Notes: generated by a model from the letters alone, not told the origin. A stretch of 9,262 nt of DNA from JAAFIM01 sp964467315 (GCA_964467315.1 CAYXSA010000138.1:1-9262), one strand, 5' to 3'; numbered from the stretch's first letter, positions 1 through 6,629 are shown. Translations and numbers: made by a program.

Positions 1-90
1 AAAAGTGAAAAGTGAAAAGTGAAAAGTGAAAAGTGAAAAGTGAAAAGTGAAAAGTGAAAAGTGAAAAGTGAAAAGTGAAAAGTGAAAAGT
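1..90. repeat. Heptanucleotide tandem repeat (AAAAGTG)n
   Basis: A perfect run of the 7-bp unit AAAAGTG, 12.9 copies with no mismatch, starting at the window edge, so the true array may be longer. It ends abruptly at 90. It lies in non-coding sequence about 500 bp upstream of the first gene on the right; what lies to the left is unknown. Such arrays commonly change copy number by replication slippage. Any effect here would be on spacing, not on reading frame. No function can be assigned from the sequence. Confidence 0.97.
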
Positions 91-224
91 ACATTTTTTG
101 CACCAAACTTGCAAGTTTTTTTGTATTTATTTTTAGCTATTTTTAGCTATAAATAATTGATAATCATTTATTTATAACTGCATACAAAGTGCAATATTTT
201 TCGCTACGCGTTCTACTGCGTATT

Positions 225-250
225 CACTTTTCACTTTTAATTTTTCACTT
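225..250. repeat. Inverted remnants of the heptanucleotide repeat
   Basis: CACTTTT occurs twice in tandem (225-231, 232-238) and a partial CACTT follows at 246-250. This is the reverse complement of the AAAAGTG unit at 1-90, so the two sites face each other across about 135 bp of AT-rich sequence. That intervening stretch holds a 10-bp tandem duplication (TATTTTTAGC twice, around 129-150) and no gene that I can see. Confidence 0.8.
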
Positions 251-255
251 AAAAA

Positions 256-404
256 GCGTGAGGGATAGCAGTGGAAGCGCGTGTAGGGGCAGCCCTGCCC
301 ACAAGTGCGTAAGCACGCCGTGGGGCTGCCCTTAGCGCGCTGCAACGGATAGCCCGACCGACCGACCTTTAAGCCGCGTAGCGGCGGGGAGGGCGGGCAC
401 GCCC
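256..404 (+). repeat. Structured dispersed repeat, copy 1
   Basis: Begins GCGTG (256-260) and ends CACGC (398-402) plus CC. The core halves are GGGATAGC (262-269) and GGATAGCCC (347-355). Between them is a long nested hairpin: AGCGCG (276-281) pairs with CGCGCT (336-341), GGGCAGCCC (287-295) with GGGCTGCCC (323-331), and GTGC (305-308) with GCAC (313-316) around a GTAA loop of GNRA type. A second hairpin is GCCGC (373-377), loop GTA, GCGGC (381-385). The other copies are at 3036-3140, 4903-5087 and 7195-7288. It may be a structured RNA or a REP/MITE-like DNA element; the sequence does not decide between them. Confidence 0.85.
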
Positions 405-516
405 AAAAAAAGTTTTTAACTCAAGATAGAAAATAGCAAGCTTAACCAACAAAAATTTTGCTTTTATTGCTGCAACGGTAGCAAATGACAGACAAAAACG
501 CATAAAAGCTTTGTTC

Positions 517-548
517 TTTGCTGCCTTAGGCGCGCAATCTTATGTTTT
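517..548 (+). promoter_or_regulatory. Candidate Bacteroidota promoter for the TPR gene
   Basis: TTTG (517-520) and TATGTTTT (541-548) are 20 bp apart. This resembles the Bacteroidota pattern of a TTTG -33 element and a TAnnTTTG -7 element, with the last base of the -7 box mismatched. Transcription would start near 555-560, which argues against the upstream TTG at 511 as start codon and fits translation from 595/601. The region is AT-rich, so a chance match is quite possible. Confidence 0.3.
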
Positions 549-600
549 TTTGTTTCGTTTTATGGCTGCTTTACAAACGTTTTCGACAAACCCAATGAAT

Positions 601-1188
601 ATGAAAAAACATCAAATTACCGCATTAGCAGCCTCCACTTTGGCTATTTTTCTGATTTTTATTATGAGTTATTGCGCGCCTTCGGCTTATAGCGGGGACA
701 TCAGCGCGCTTTTTGGCGAGTATTTTCGCCCTTCTTTGCAGATGGAGGGGGAACTGCATTTGTTTGTCAGCCGCTCGGATTCGCCGCCGATTTCGGATAG
801 TTTGGCAGACTTGCGCAAGCCTACACAGGCGCTCGAAGAGGGCATCAATGCTTATAATCGGCGAAATTTTCGGCGTGCCATCATTGATTTCAATTTTTTT
901 ATCTCCGCAATGCCCGATCATCGGCATTGTACGGAGGCGCGTTTGTACCTTGCTATTTCGCATCTTGCCAATGGCGAAGACTCGGAAGCGAAAAAAATTC
1001 TTAAAGATTGGGTGCAGAACCGCAGCAAACACGATTTAACGACAAATGCGCAATGGTATTTGGCACTTGCTTTGCTAAAAGAGCGCAATGTGCAGGAAGC
1101 GCGTCCGCTGCTAAAAGCTGTCGCCGCCACCAATAAAAGCACCTCCTTCCAAAACAAAGCGGCGGAACTGCTGAACAAGCTGCCTTAA
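601..1188 (+). CDS. Membrane-anchored or exported TPR protein
   Basis: Encodes 195 residues from the ATG at 601 (MKKHQ). An in-frame ATG at 595 would add only two residues, and the TTG at 511 or ATG at 562 would put a non-signal stretch in front of the hydrophobic segment. Residues 6-22 are a single hydrophobic segment after a basic start, so the protein is exported or anchored in the inner membrane. Cys25 is preceded by MSY, which is not a good lipobox. Residues 75-195 are helical repeats of tetratricopeptide type: NAYNRRNFRRAIIDF (83-97), then LYLAISHLANGEDSEAKKI (115-133) and WYLALALLKERNVQEAR (152-168), with the usual small/aromatic spacing. TPRs mediate protein-protein contact; the partner is unknown. 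The fold call is fairly safe and the role is not known. No terminator is obvious before the next gene. Confidence 0.8.
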   Translation: MKKHQITALAASTLAIFLIFIMSYCAPSAYSGDISALFGEYFRPSLQMEGELHLFVSRSDSPPISDSLADLRKPTQALEEGINAYNRRNFRRAIIDFNFFISAMPDHRHCTEARLYLAISHLANGEDSEAKKILKDWVQNRSKHDLTTNAQWYLALALLKERNVQEARPLLKAVAATNKSTSFQNKAAELLNKLP

Positions 1189-1246
1189 TGCTTGCAGAGG
1201 GCGAAAAAAAAGCGAAAAAAATATAGCATATTTTTCTTTTTTTGCT

Positions 1247-1254
1247 TATCTTTA
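1247..1254 (+). promoter_or_regulatory. Candidate -7 box for the secreted-protein gene
   Basis: TATCTTTA matches seven of the defined positions of the TAnnTTTG-type -7 box except the last. It follows a T-rich run and lies about 75 bp before the chosen ATG at 1328. No convincing TTG/TTTG -33 element is seen at the expected distance, so this is a weak call. Confidence 0.25.
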
Positions 1255-1327
1255 CGCTTGTTTTATGCTGCATCACCCCGTTTTAGCGTTAATACCTCTT
1301 GTAAATCTATTAAAATATATGTGCCTT

Positions 1328-2203
1328 ATGATGGTCAAACCCCATACGCTCCTCAAGCTATTGCTCTGTGCCTTCGCGCTGGTGTTCTTCGCACCACAGT
1401 CTTGGGCACAAAAGAAAAAAGGTAAAGATGACGAAGGCGGCGGCGAGCTGAAAATTCTCAAAAATCTGCCTCACTTTTTTGTCGATGATAATGCCTTTCC
1501 TGGTTATTTGAAAAAAATATACATGGTCGATGCTACCCGCCTCGCCGTGCGCCTCATCAATAAAGAACAACGTGTAGCCAAACAAACGGTGCGCGTACCC
1601 GAAGAGCTTGTTCGCGCTATCTACAATGCCCTTGTCGCCGTGCGTACCAGCGACTTTGCAGCCATAGACACGATTACGCAAAGCTATTATGTGCGCAGTT
1701 TTCCTGTGCCCAGCGTCGAGAGTGTTATCCTCATTTTTGAGCACGACTCCCCTATCGCTGACCCCATCAAAAAACGCCACGACTCCACTGGCTCGCCTGG
1801 TATCAACCGCATCATACGCGAGTACAATCTCGTAATGACAAAAATGGTCTACTTAGACGAGGAACGCGCTGGTTTGGTACTCAATTCCCGCGACCCCATC
1901 AACGTTTCCGCGCTGATGCACCGCCTCTACATCGAAGAAGGCGTAGGTTGTATCGAAGAACAAACCCCTTATGGCGACGGCAACGACATCAATATCGAGC
2001 GAACTGCTACGGGCTGGAATTTGACGTATAGCGTCCGCTTCGGTAACTGCGTCAATCAATGCCAAAAGGTGCACGACTGGAATTTTACCATCTCCGAAAC
2101 GGGCGAAGTTGCCTACGTGGGCAGTACAGGGCACGTCATTCCGCCTTGGGTAACGCCTCCGCCCACGGCTAAAAAATTCCCCGATAAGCTAACGGCGAAG
2201 TAA
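1328..2203 (+). CDS. Secreted protein of unknown function
   Basis: Encodes 291 residues from the ATG at 1328 (a second ATG follows at once at 1331). This start gives a textbook signal peptide: Lys4, hydrophobic stretch LLKLLLCAFALVFFA and a cleavage site after SWA near residue 27, then a charged linker (QKKKGKDDEGGG). The ATG at 1265 would bury the signal peptide behind 21 extra residues. The mature part has no catalytic motif that I recognise. The C-terminal quarter has a GNCVNQC cluster followed by an alternating WNFTISETGEVAYVG segment that looks like beta strands. The tail is proline-rich (IPPWVTPPPTAKK). Likely periplasmic or outer-membrane-associated soluble protein. A hairpin follows the stop codon, and the permease gene starts 75 bp downstream, so the two may be partly co-transcribed. 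Confidence 0.75.
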   Translation: MMVKPHTLLKLLLCAFALVFFAPQSWAQKKKGKDDEGGGELKILKNLPHFFVDDNAFPGYLKKIYMVDATRLAVRLINKEQRVAKQTVRVPEELVRAIYNALVAVRTSDFAAIDTITQSYYVRSFPVPSVESVILIFEHDSPIADPIKKRHDSTGSPGINRIIREYNLVMTKMVYLDEERAGLVLNSRDPINVSALMHRLYIEEGVGCIEEQTPYGDGNDINIERTATGWNLTYSVRFGNCVNQCQKVHDWNFTISETGEVAYVGSTGHVIPPWVTPPPTAKKFPDKLTAK

Positions 2204-2229
2204 TAAAAATACGCCTTCTTTTATTTTCG

Positions 2230-2272
2230 ACTACCTTCAGTTCAGTGTGAATTGAAGGTAGTTCTTCATTTT
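2230..2272 (+). terminator. Intercistronic hairpin, probable terminator or attenuator
   Basis: ACTACCTTCA (2230-2239) pairs perfectly with TGAAGGTAGT (2253-2262). The stem continues through a G-T wobble and TTCA/TGAA (2241-2244 with 2248-2251) to a 3-nt GTG loop, giving about 15 pairs. The T-rich tract TTCTTCATTTT follows. It lies 26 bp after the stop of the secreted-protein gene and only 16 bp before the permease ATG, so it could end the upstream transcript or attenuate read-through into the permease. Confidence 0.6.
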
Positions 2273-2278
2273 GGGACT

Positions 2279-3022
2279 ATGCCTATAGAATTTTTGTTGC
2301 TGATGCTCCTCGTCTGCCTAATAGCGGCGGCGATTTCGGCTATTTTTGGTTTGGCGGGTGGTATGCTTGTCTTTTTGGCGCTGGGTTTTGGGGTTGATTT
2401 GCCGACGGCGATAGCCTTGCACGCGGCGATACAGCTCGTCAGCAATGGCTCGCGCATTCTGCTCTCTTGGCGAGTGGTGCGCTGGCGTATCTGCCTTTGG
2501 TTTGCGCTGCCCGTTTTGCCTGCTGCCTATCTGGGCGGCATTTGCCTATCCTATGCCAATGCCGATTTGTTAGAAATTTTTATCGCCGCCTTTGTGCTGC
2601 TCACGGTTTTTCTACCCAAAAAGAGCGTAGAATGGTTGCCGCAGTCGGCTTGGTGGTTTGCTTTTTTGGGTGCTTTGTCCAGCTTTTTGGGTATGTTGGT
2701 TGCTGCTACGGGGCCGCTCATCGCCGCATTTTTCAATATGGGCGACCTACGCAAAGAAGCCCTCGTCGCCACGAAAGCCGTCTCGCAGGGCATCACTCAA
2801 GCCGCCAAATTGTTGGTTTTGAGCAGCGTCGTGCAGGTAGATTTTAGCCTCTACGGCTTCGATATGCTTTACCTTTCGCTCGCCACCATCGTGGGCACTT
2901 GGCTCGGCAACCGCCTCATACATCGCATCAGCGACGGCACTTACGACCGCCTCAACAACGCCCTCCTTGCCTTCATCGCCCTACTTATGATAGCCAAAGT
3001 CGTATGGAGGTACTGTTTTTAA
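2279..3022 (+). CDS. TauE/SafE (TSUP, DUF81) family membrane permease
   Basis: Encodes 247 residues from the ATG at 2279; the in-frame TTG at 2252 lies inside the hairpin and is unlikely. The protein is very hydrophobic with about 7-8 membrane segments (near 4-21, 25-44, 70-90, 97-112, 126-146, 170-187, 195-212, 226-243). The two halves each carry the family's glycine-rich motif: FGLAGGM (23-29) and AATGP (142-146), the latter followed by the typical NMGDLRKEALVATKAV stretch (153-168). Members transport small anions or sulfur compounds such as sulfite or sulfoacetate, but the substrate cannot be read from sequence. Length is usual for the family. There is no room for a separate promoter between the hairpin and the ATG, so expression probably depends on transcription from upstream. 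Confidence 0.85.
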   Translation: MPIEFLLLMLLVCLIAAAISAIFGLAGGMLVFLALGFGVDLPTAIALHAAIQLVSNGSRILLSWRVVRWRICLWFALPVLPAAYLGGICLSYANADLLEIFIAAFVLLTVFLPKKSVEWLPQSAWWFAFLGALSSFLGMLVAATGPLIAAFFNMGDLRKEALVATKAVSQGITQAAKLLVLSSVVQVDFSLYGFDMLYLSLATIVGTWLGNRLIHRISDGTYDRLNNALLAFIALLMIAKVVWRYCF

Positions 3023-3035
3023 GCCTCTTTTTTTT

Positions 3036-3140
3036 GGGCGTGCCCCTGCTCCCCGCGCTAACGCGCTTAAAGGTCGCAGGGTCGGGCTATCCGCTACATC
3101 AGCCGCCTGCGGCGGCTGGTTTCGCTCCTATCCCTCACGC
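3036..3140 (-). repeat. Structured dispersed repeat, copy 2
   Basis: Read on the - strand it starts GCGTG (3140-3136) and ends CACGC (3042-3038) plus CC and an A-run. Its core halves are GGGATAGG and GGATAGCCC. The apical hairpin is AGCCGCC/GGCGGCT (3101-3107 with 3111-3117) around three bases; the second hairpin is GCGC/GCGC (3055-3058 with 3063-3066). It fills most of the 167-bp gap between the convergent permease and peptidase genes, so it may be transcribed at the 3' end of either. Confidence 0.85.
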
Positions 3141-3189
3141 ATTTAGCACAGAATAAAGCCTTTTCCAAAAATTCGTAACTCCTAACTCC

Positions 3190-4881
3190 CTACGGCATTT
3201 TTCGCTCCTGATACAAGCCCTGCATCAGCGAAAATTCCGTCGGCTTGGCTTTTTCTATCCTTAGCACTGTCCAATCCTTGCTATTCACCCAAACCCGCAT
3301 ACGTGGTTTATCTTTCCCGACTTGGTAGCTGATGCCAAAATTCAGATTTTCGACCTCTGCGGATTCCAATTTTAGCTCTACCTCTATGCCGCTGCCTACC
3401 GTTTTTACCCGATAGAGCAAGGTCGGCAGCGACTTTTTGAACAAAAATTGCTCAAAAAAGCTGTCATAATTCTCCGTTTCCGTGCCTGCTTGCTCCTTGA
3501 TATAGCTGATAAAATCCTCCGTGCGCACATTGGTTATTTTGTGCTTTTGGTAAAAGGCTTTGAGGATTTTCCACCATTGTTCGTCGCTTGGCATCGTATT
3601 GCGCAGCGTATGCAGCATTAGCGCGCCTTTGTAGTAAATGTCGTTGTTGTGCTTGTTGAAATTTACGTCTTTAGGCCCAACTATCGGCTGCGAATTATAC
3701 ATATTGCCGCGCTGATAGCGCAAGTAGCGTTCCCGCGCCTCCACGCCGTATGTTTCCTCCACATACACAGACTCCATATAAGTCGTAAAAGACTCATGTA
3801 TCCACAATTCGGCATGGTCGAAGCAAGAGATGCTATTCCCCCACCATTCATGCGCGGCTTCGTGCATGATGATATAATCGAAGGGAATGCCCTGCGGGTG
3901 GCTGCCCAGATAACCAGGCATAAATTTATTGCCATACGCTATAGCGCCCTGATGCTCCATACCCAAATACGGCGTTTCCACCATACCGAAACCATCGCGC
4001 GGAAAGGGATATTTATCGAGATACTTTTCCATCACGCGCAGAGTTTGCGGCGTTTCTTTGAATTGCTTTTTTGCCTTGTCGAGATTATAAGAAAGCACAT
4101 AATAATCCAGCGGCAATTTCTCGCCGTCGCTATAGGTGAAGGTATCCGAAAAGTGTACATAATCGCCAATCGCCAGCGTTACGTTATAGTTATTGATGGG
4201 ATAACTTACAAACCAGTCGTAAGTCGTGGTGCTTGTGGGTGCGGGTTGCTTTTTTCCCTTCTTTTTCGGCTTGGGGTTTTCGGTTTTCGCCCGCAAATTG
4301 CCGTTGGAGATGCACTCAAATTCACTCGGCACCGTGCAGCGAATGCGCATACTATCGGGCTCATCGCTCAAATGGTCTTTATTGGGCCACCAAAGGCTCG
4401 CACCGATGCCCTCGCAGGATACCGCCACCCAGTCCTTGCCATTGCGGTCTTTCGTCCAAGTGAAACCGCCGTCCCAAGGCGCATTTACGGCTATGCGTGG
4501 CTGCCCCTGATAGTAAATGCGCAGGGTATCGAGCCTATCCGCCTCTTGCATCTCGCCCAAATCAATGAAAACGGCATCATGTTTTCGATGAAATTTCACC
4601 CGTTTACCCTTATGCACGACACTATCGACCTTCATATTGCTAAACAGGTCGATTTGCAGCATATTAAAGCCCGTGCGTACATGGTAGACCATCTCATTAT
4701 AGCCCGAAATGCGCTTCGTGGCGAAGTCGATAGCGATGTTGAGGTCGTAAAATCGCACATCGTAGCAAGTCCGCAAGGGGCTAAGCGTACCGCGCAGGCT
4801 ATCGGCTTCCGAAAATTTATATTGTTGCGCCTGCGCAAGCGTGCAAGCCGAAAGCAAGAGGGCAAAGAGAAAAGGTTTCAT
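3190..4881 (-). CDS. M1 family zinc metallopeptidase (aminopeptidase-like), exported
   Basis: Encodes 563 residues. Residues 340-344 are HEAAH and Glu363 (in WIHESF) follows after 18 residues, giving the HExxH-x18-E zinc site of gluzincins; Glu341 is the catalytic base. The exopeptidase motif appears as GMEHQG (307-312) in place of GAMEN, a form seen in many bacterial M1 enzymes. Tyr416/Tyr417 in YYKGALML match the transition-state tyrosine. The N-terminal beta domain spans about 35-240, with a Lys/Pro-rich insert near 202-216 (PKPKKKGKK). The start MKPFLFALLLSAC is a signal peptide; cleavage after AQA (residue 18) is likely, although LSAC at 10-13 could be read as a short lipobox. It probably trims peptides in the periplasm or at the cell surface. 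The start codon lies only 21 bp from repeat copy 3, with tsaD upstream on the same strand, so the repeat probably lies in its mRNA leader or carries its promoter. Confidence 0.93.
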   Translation of the reverse strand: MKPFLFALLLSACTLAQAQQYKFSEADSLRGTLSPLRTCYDVRFYDLNIAIDFATKRISGYNEMVYHVRTGFNMLQIDLFSNMKVDSVVHKGKRVKFHRKHDAVFIDLGEMQEADRLDTLRIYYQGQPRIAVNAPWDGGFTWTKDRNGKDWVAVSCEGIGASLWWPNKDHLSDEPDSMRIRCTVPSEFECISNGNLRAKTENPKPKKKGKKQPAPTSTTTYDWFVSYPINNYNVTLAIGDYVHFSDTFTYSDGEKLPLDYYVLSYNLDKAKKQFKETPQTLRVMEKYLDKYPFPRDGFGMVETPYLGMEHQGAIAYGNKFMPGYLGSHPQGIPFDYIIMHEAAHEWWGNSISCFDHAELWIHESFTTYMESVYVEETYGVEARERYLRYQRGNMYNSQPIVGPKDVNFNKHNNDIYYKGALMLHTLRNTMPSDEQWWKILKAFYQKHKITNVRTEDFISYIKEQAGTETENYDSFFEQFLFKKSLPTLLYRVKTVGSGIEVELKLESAEVENLNFGISYQVGKDKPRMRVWVNSKDWTVLRIEKAKPTEFSLMQGLYQERKMP

Positions 4882-4902
4882 ATTGTATTAGTTTTGTTTT
4901 TT

Positions 4903-5087
4903 GGCGTGCCCCCGCTCCCCGCGCCAAAATTGGCGCTTAAAGGTCGCGGGGTCGGGCTATGCGCTACATCACCTTCAGCGCTACGCGCTTCGGTGGTTGC
5001 GCTTCTATGCGGTGCGCTTCGCGGCTGCCTTCGGCGGTCGCGTTCACTTCGCTTCGCGGAGGGCTTCGCCGTTCGTGTTCCTCACGC
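4903..5087 (-). repeat. Structured dispersed repeat, copy 3 (expanded)
   Basis: On the - strand it starts GCGTG (5087-5083) and ends CACGC (4908-4904). Compared with copy 4 it has an extra segment of about 75 bp, rich in short GC hairpins, between GCGTGAGG and the core. The core then resumes: CACC and GGTG (- strand; 4992-4995 and 4970-4973) frame AGCGC/GCGCT (4985-4989, 4977-4981) around GTA. The second hairpin is GCGCCA/TGGCGC (4921-4926 with 4931-4936). The shared core reads GCGCATAGCCCGACC here. It occupies most of the gap between tsaD and the peptidase gene on the same strand. Confidence 0.8.
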
Positions 5088-5095
5088 ATTTGCGC

Positions 5096-5118
5096 CCTCC
5101 CTTGCGCGGCAAGGGAGG
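5096..5118. repeat. Perfect 10-bp stem hairpin after tsaD
   Basis: CCTCCCTTGC (5096-5105), loop GCG, GCAAGGGAGG (5109-5118): a perfect GC-rich hairpin 17 bp beyond the tsaD stop. No T-run follows on the tsaD strand, so it is not a standard intrinsic terminator, but it could stabilise the 3' end or act as a pause site. It sits directly beside repeat copy 3 and may be a separate repeated palindrome. Confidence 0.7.
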
Positions 5119-5135
5119 ACTGGGAGGGTTCAATA

Positions 5136-6176
5136 TCAGTCGAGCGGTATACGAGCCAGTGGCGCTACGTCCTGCCCCACAAACTCCCTACGCTGATACA
5201 GATAATGCGCCGTCATAGCTATCATCGCGGCATTATCAGTGCAGTAAGCGAAGGCAGGAATATAAGTTTGCCAACCTTCTTGCTCGCCCATCGTTTGCAG
5301 AGCGCTACGCAGTAGAGAATTGGCAGATACGCCGCCTGCGATGGCGATTTGTCGTATGCCCATATCACGGGCAGCACGGCGCAATTTATTCAGCAAAAAG
5401 CTAACTATCCGCTCCTGCACCGATGCGCAAATATCTGCTAAATTATCCTTTATGAAGTTGGCGTTAGTAGCCTGATTTTGCTGCAAAAATCGGGCAAACT
5501 GCGTTTTTAGCCCACTAAAGCTAAAATCATAGCCTGCAATTTGTGGCTCCGAGAACGGAAAGCGCGCTACTCCCTGCTGAGCGAGTTTATCCAAAACGGG
5601 ACCACCAGGATAGCCCAGCCCTAAGAGTTTCGCAGTTTTATCGAATGCCTCACCTGCTGCATCGTCTATCGTCGTGCCGATGACCTCCATATCAAGGTGG
5701 TCGCGCACCAACATAATTTGTGTATGCCCACCCGAAACCGTCAAACACAAAAACGGAAAATTTGGGCGCGGCTCATCGATAAAATGCGCCAATACATGTG
5801 CCTGTATATGATGCACCGCTATCAACGGCAAATCCAAACTCAAGGCAAGCGCCTTGGCGAAAGATACGCCCACGAGCAGCGAACCCAGCAAGCCTGGTCC
5901 TCGCGTAAAGGCGATAGCATGAAAATCGGTAAGTTGTAAGCCCGATTTTTCTAAAGCGGCGTTCAGCACAGGCAGCAAATTGGTTTGGTGTGCGCGTGAA
6001 GCGGCTTCAGGCAGCACACCGCCATATTGTTCGTGTATGACTTTTTGCGAAGCGAGAAAGTTGGCGAGTATGCGCCCGCCGCTTATCACAGCTACGGAGG
6101 TATCATCGCAAGAGGTCTCGAAGGCGAGTATATTTAGTTCTTCGGGTGAGCGGTATCGGGGGCTGGGGTTGGGCAT
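5136..6176 (-). CDS. tsaD: tRNA N6-adenosine threonylcarbamoyltransferase TsaD
   Basis: Encodes 346 residues, the usual length. TsaD (Gcp/YgjD/Kae1 family) transfers the threonylcarbamoyl group from threonylcarbamoyl-AMP to A37 of ANN-decoding tRNAs, acting in the cytoplasm with TsaB and TsaE. Visible family motifs: AFETSCDDTSVAV (18-30), metal ligands His123 and His127 in HHIQAH, SGGHTQ (148-153), GEAFDK (175-180), AGGVSAN (280-286) and Asp314 in YCTDNAA. The start at 6176 is the only nearby ATG and gives a short N-terminal extension (MPNPSPRYRSPEEL) before the domain; no later alternative start is seen. The first 43 bp overlap the end of the cytochrome c gene in another frame, which points to co-transcription and probably translational coupling. 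No tsaB or tsaE is in the window. Confidence 0.97.
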   Translation of the reverse strand: MPNPSPRYRSPEELNILAFETSCDDTSVAVISGGRILANFLASQKVIHEQYGGVLPEAASRAHQTNLLPVLNAALEKSGLQLTDFHAIAFTRGPGLLGSLLVGVSFAKALALSLDLPLIAVHHIQAHVLAHFIDEPRPNFPFLCLTVSGGHTQIMLVRDHLDMEVIGTTIDDAAGEAFDKTAKLLGLGYPGGPVLDKLAQQGVARFPFSEPQIAGYDFSFSGLKTQFARFLQQNQATNANFIKDNLADICASVQERIVSFLLNKLRRAARDMGIRQIAIAGGVSANSLLRSALQTMGEQEGWQTYIPAFAYCTDNAAMIAMTAHYLYQRREFVGQDVAPLARIPLD

Positions 6177-6550
6177 TCGGATAAGGTTTTTCGTATTTCT
6201 TCGGGCGATATGAAAGCGCGTTCATTGCCCCAAGCATTAAAAACGTAGTTGGCGATATTGGTAATTTCTATCTCGCTTAATTGCGCGTTGGGCGGCATGA
6301 TGCCTTCGTATTGTTGCCCATTGACGACTATATCGCCGCGTATGCCATTGCGTATAAGACAGGCTAATTGCAGGTCGATTTTTTGGAGATAGTCGGAGTT
6401 TGCGAGTGGTGGCACGAGTGCGCCTACGCCTGTACCGTCGTCGATATGGCAGCCTGCGCAGTGTTTTTTATAGAGTTCTTCGCCATCGCTATAGCTGGGG
6501 CGAGCTTGGCAGGCAGATAAGAACAGCAACAAGCATAGAAGGAGGCGCAT
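6134..6550 (-). CDS. Small class I cytochrome c lipoprotein
   Basis: Encodes 138 residues from the ATG at 6550, chosen because it gives a lipoprotein signal (MRLLLCLLLFLSAC, lipobox LSAC, lipidated Cys14) and because a promoter box lies 26 bp upstream. The open frame continues further upstream only through tandem repeats and the N gap, which is not coding. The heme c site is CAGCH (31-35) and Met85 in GIMPP is the likely sixth ligand, followed by the C-terminal helix SEIEITNIANYVFNAWGN (92-109). The protein would sit on a membrane facing the periplasm and carry electrons; its partner is not known. First gene of a unit with tsaD. Confidence 0.9.
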   Translation of the reverse strand: MRLLLCLLLFLSACQARPSYSDGEELYKKHCAGCHIDDGTGVGALVPPLANSDYLQKIDLQLACLIRNGIRGDIVVNGQQYEGIMPPNAQLSEIEITNIANYVFNAWGNERAFISPEEIRKTLSECPTPAPDTAHPKN

Positions 6551-6575
6551 TGCAGAATATTTTTTTTCTAAAGTG

Positions 6576-6583
6576 CAAAGATA
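6576..6583 (-). promoter_or_regulatory. Bacteroidota -7 promoter box for the cytochrome c-tsaD unit
   Basis: On the - strand 6583-6576 reads TATCTTTG, a perfect match to the TAnnTTTG -7 box used by the Bacteroidota housekeeping sigma factor. It is 25-30 bp before the cytochrome ATG, allowing a leader of about 20 bases. The -33 element is poor: TTTC instead of TTTG, 16-17 bp further upstream. Confidence 0.65.
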
Positions 6584-6629
6584 AAAGTTTTTAGGCAGAT
6601 GAAAGGGGGTGTTTTTGGGGAGAAAAAAG

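Noticed and set aside
105..122. Palindrome AAACTTGCAAGTTT with a T-run as a terminator
   Set aside because: The stem would be only about five AT-rich pairs; too weak to call, though it could serve a gene left of the window.
152..172. Fur-box-like TTGATAATCATT
   Set aside because: Only the central part matches the 19-bp consensus, the region is AT-rich, and no iron-related gene is adjacent.
511..600. N-terminal extension of the TPR gene from TTG at 511 or ATG at 562
   Set aside because: The hydrophobic export segment follows directly after the ATG at 601, and a candidate promoter box lies at 541-548.
3649..5196. Long + strand open frame (515 codons) across the peptidase gene
   Set aside because: It is antisense to the M1 peptidase, which has a full set of catalytic motifs, and its tail is read through repeat copy 3; the composition shows no protein family.
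4901..5315. Small + strand frames between and over the tsaD 3' end
   Set aside because: They are translations of repeat copy 3 and the hairpin and of tsaD antisense; no start context or family supports them.
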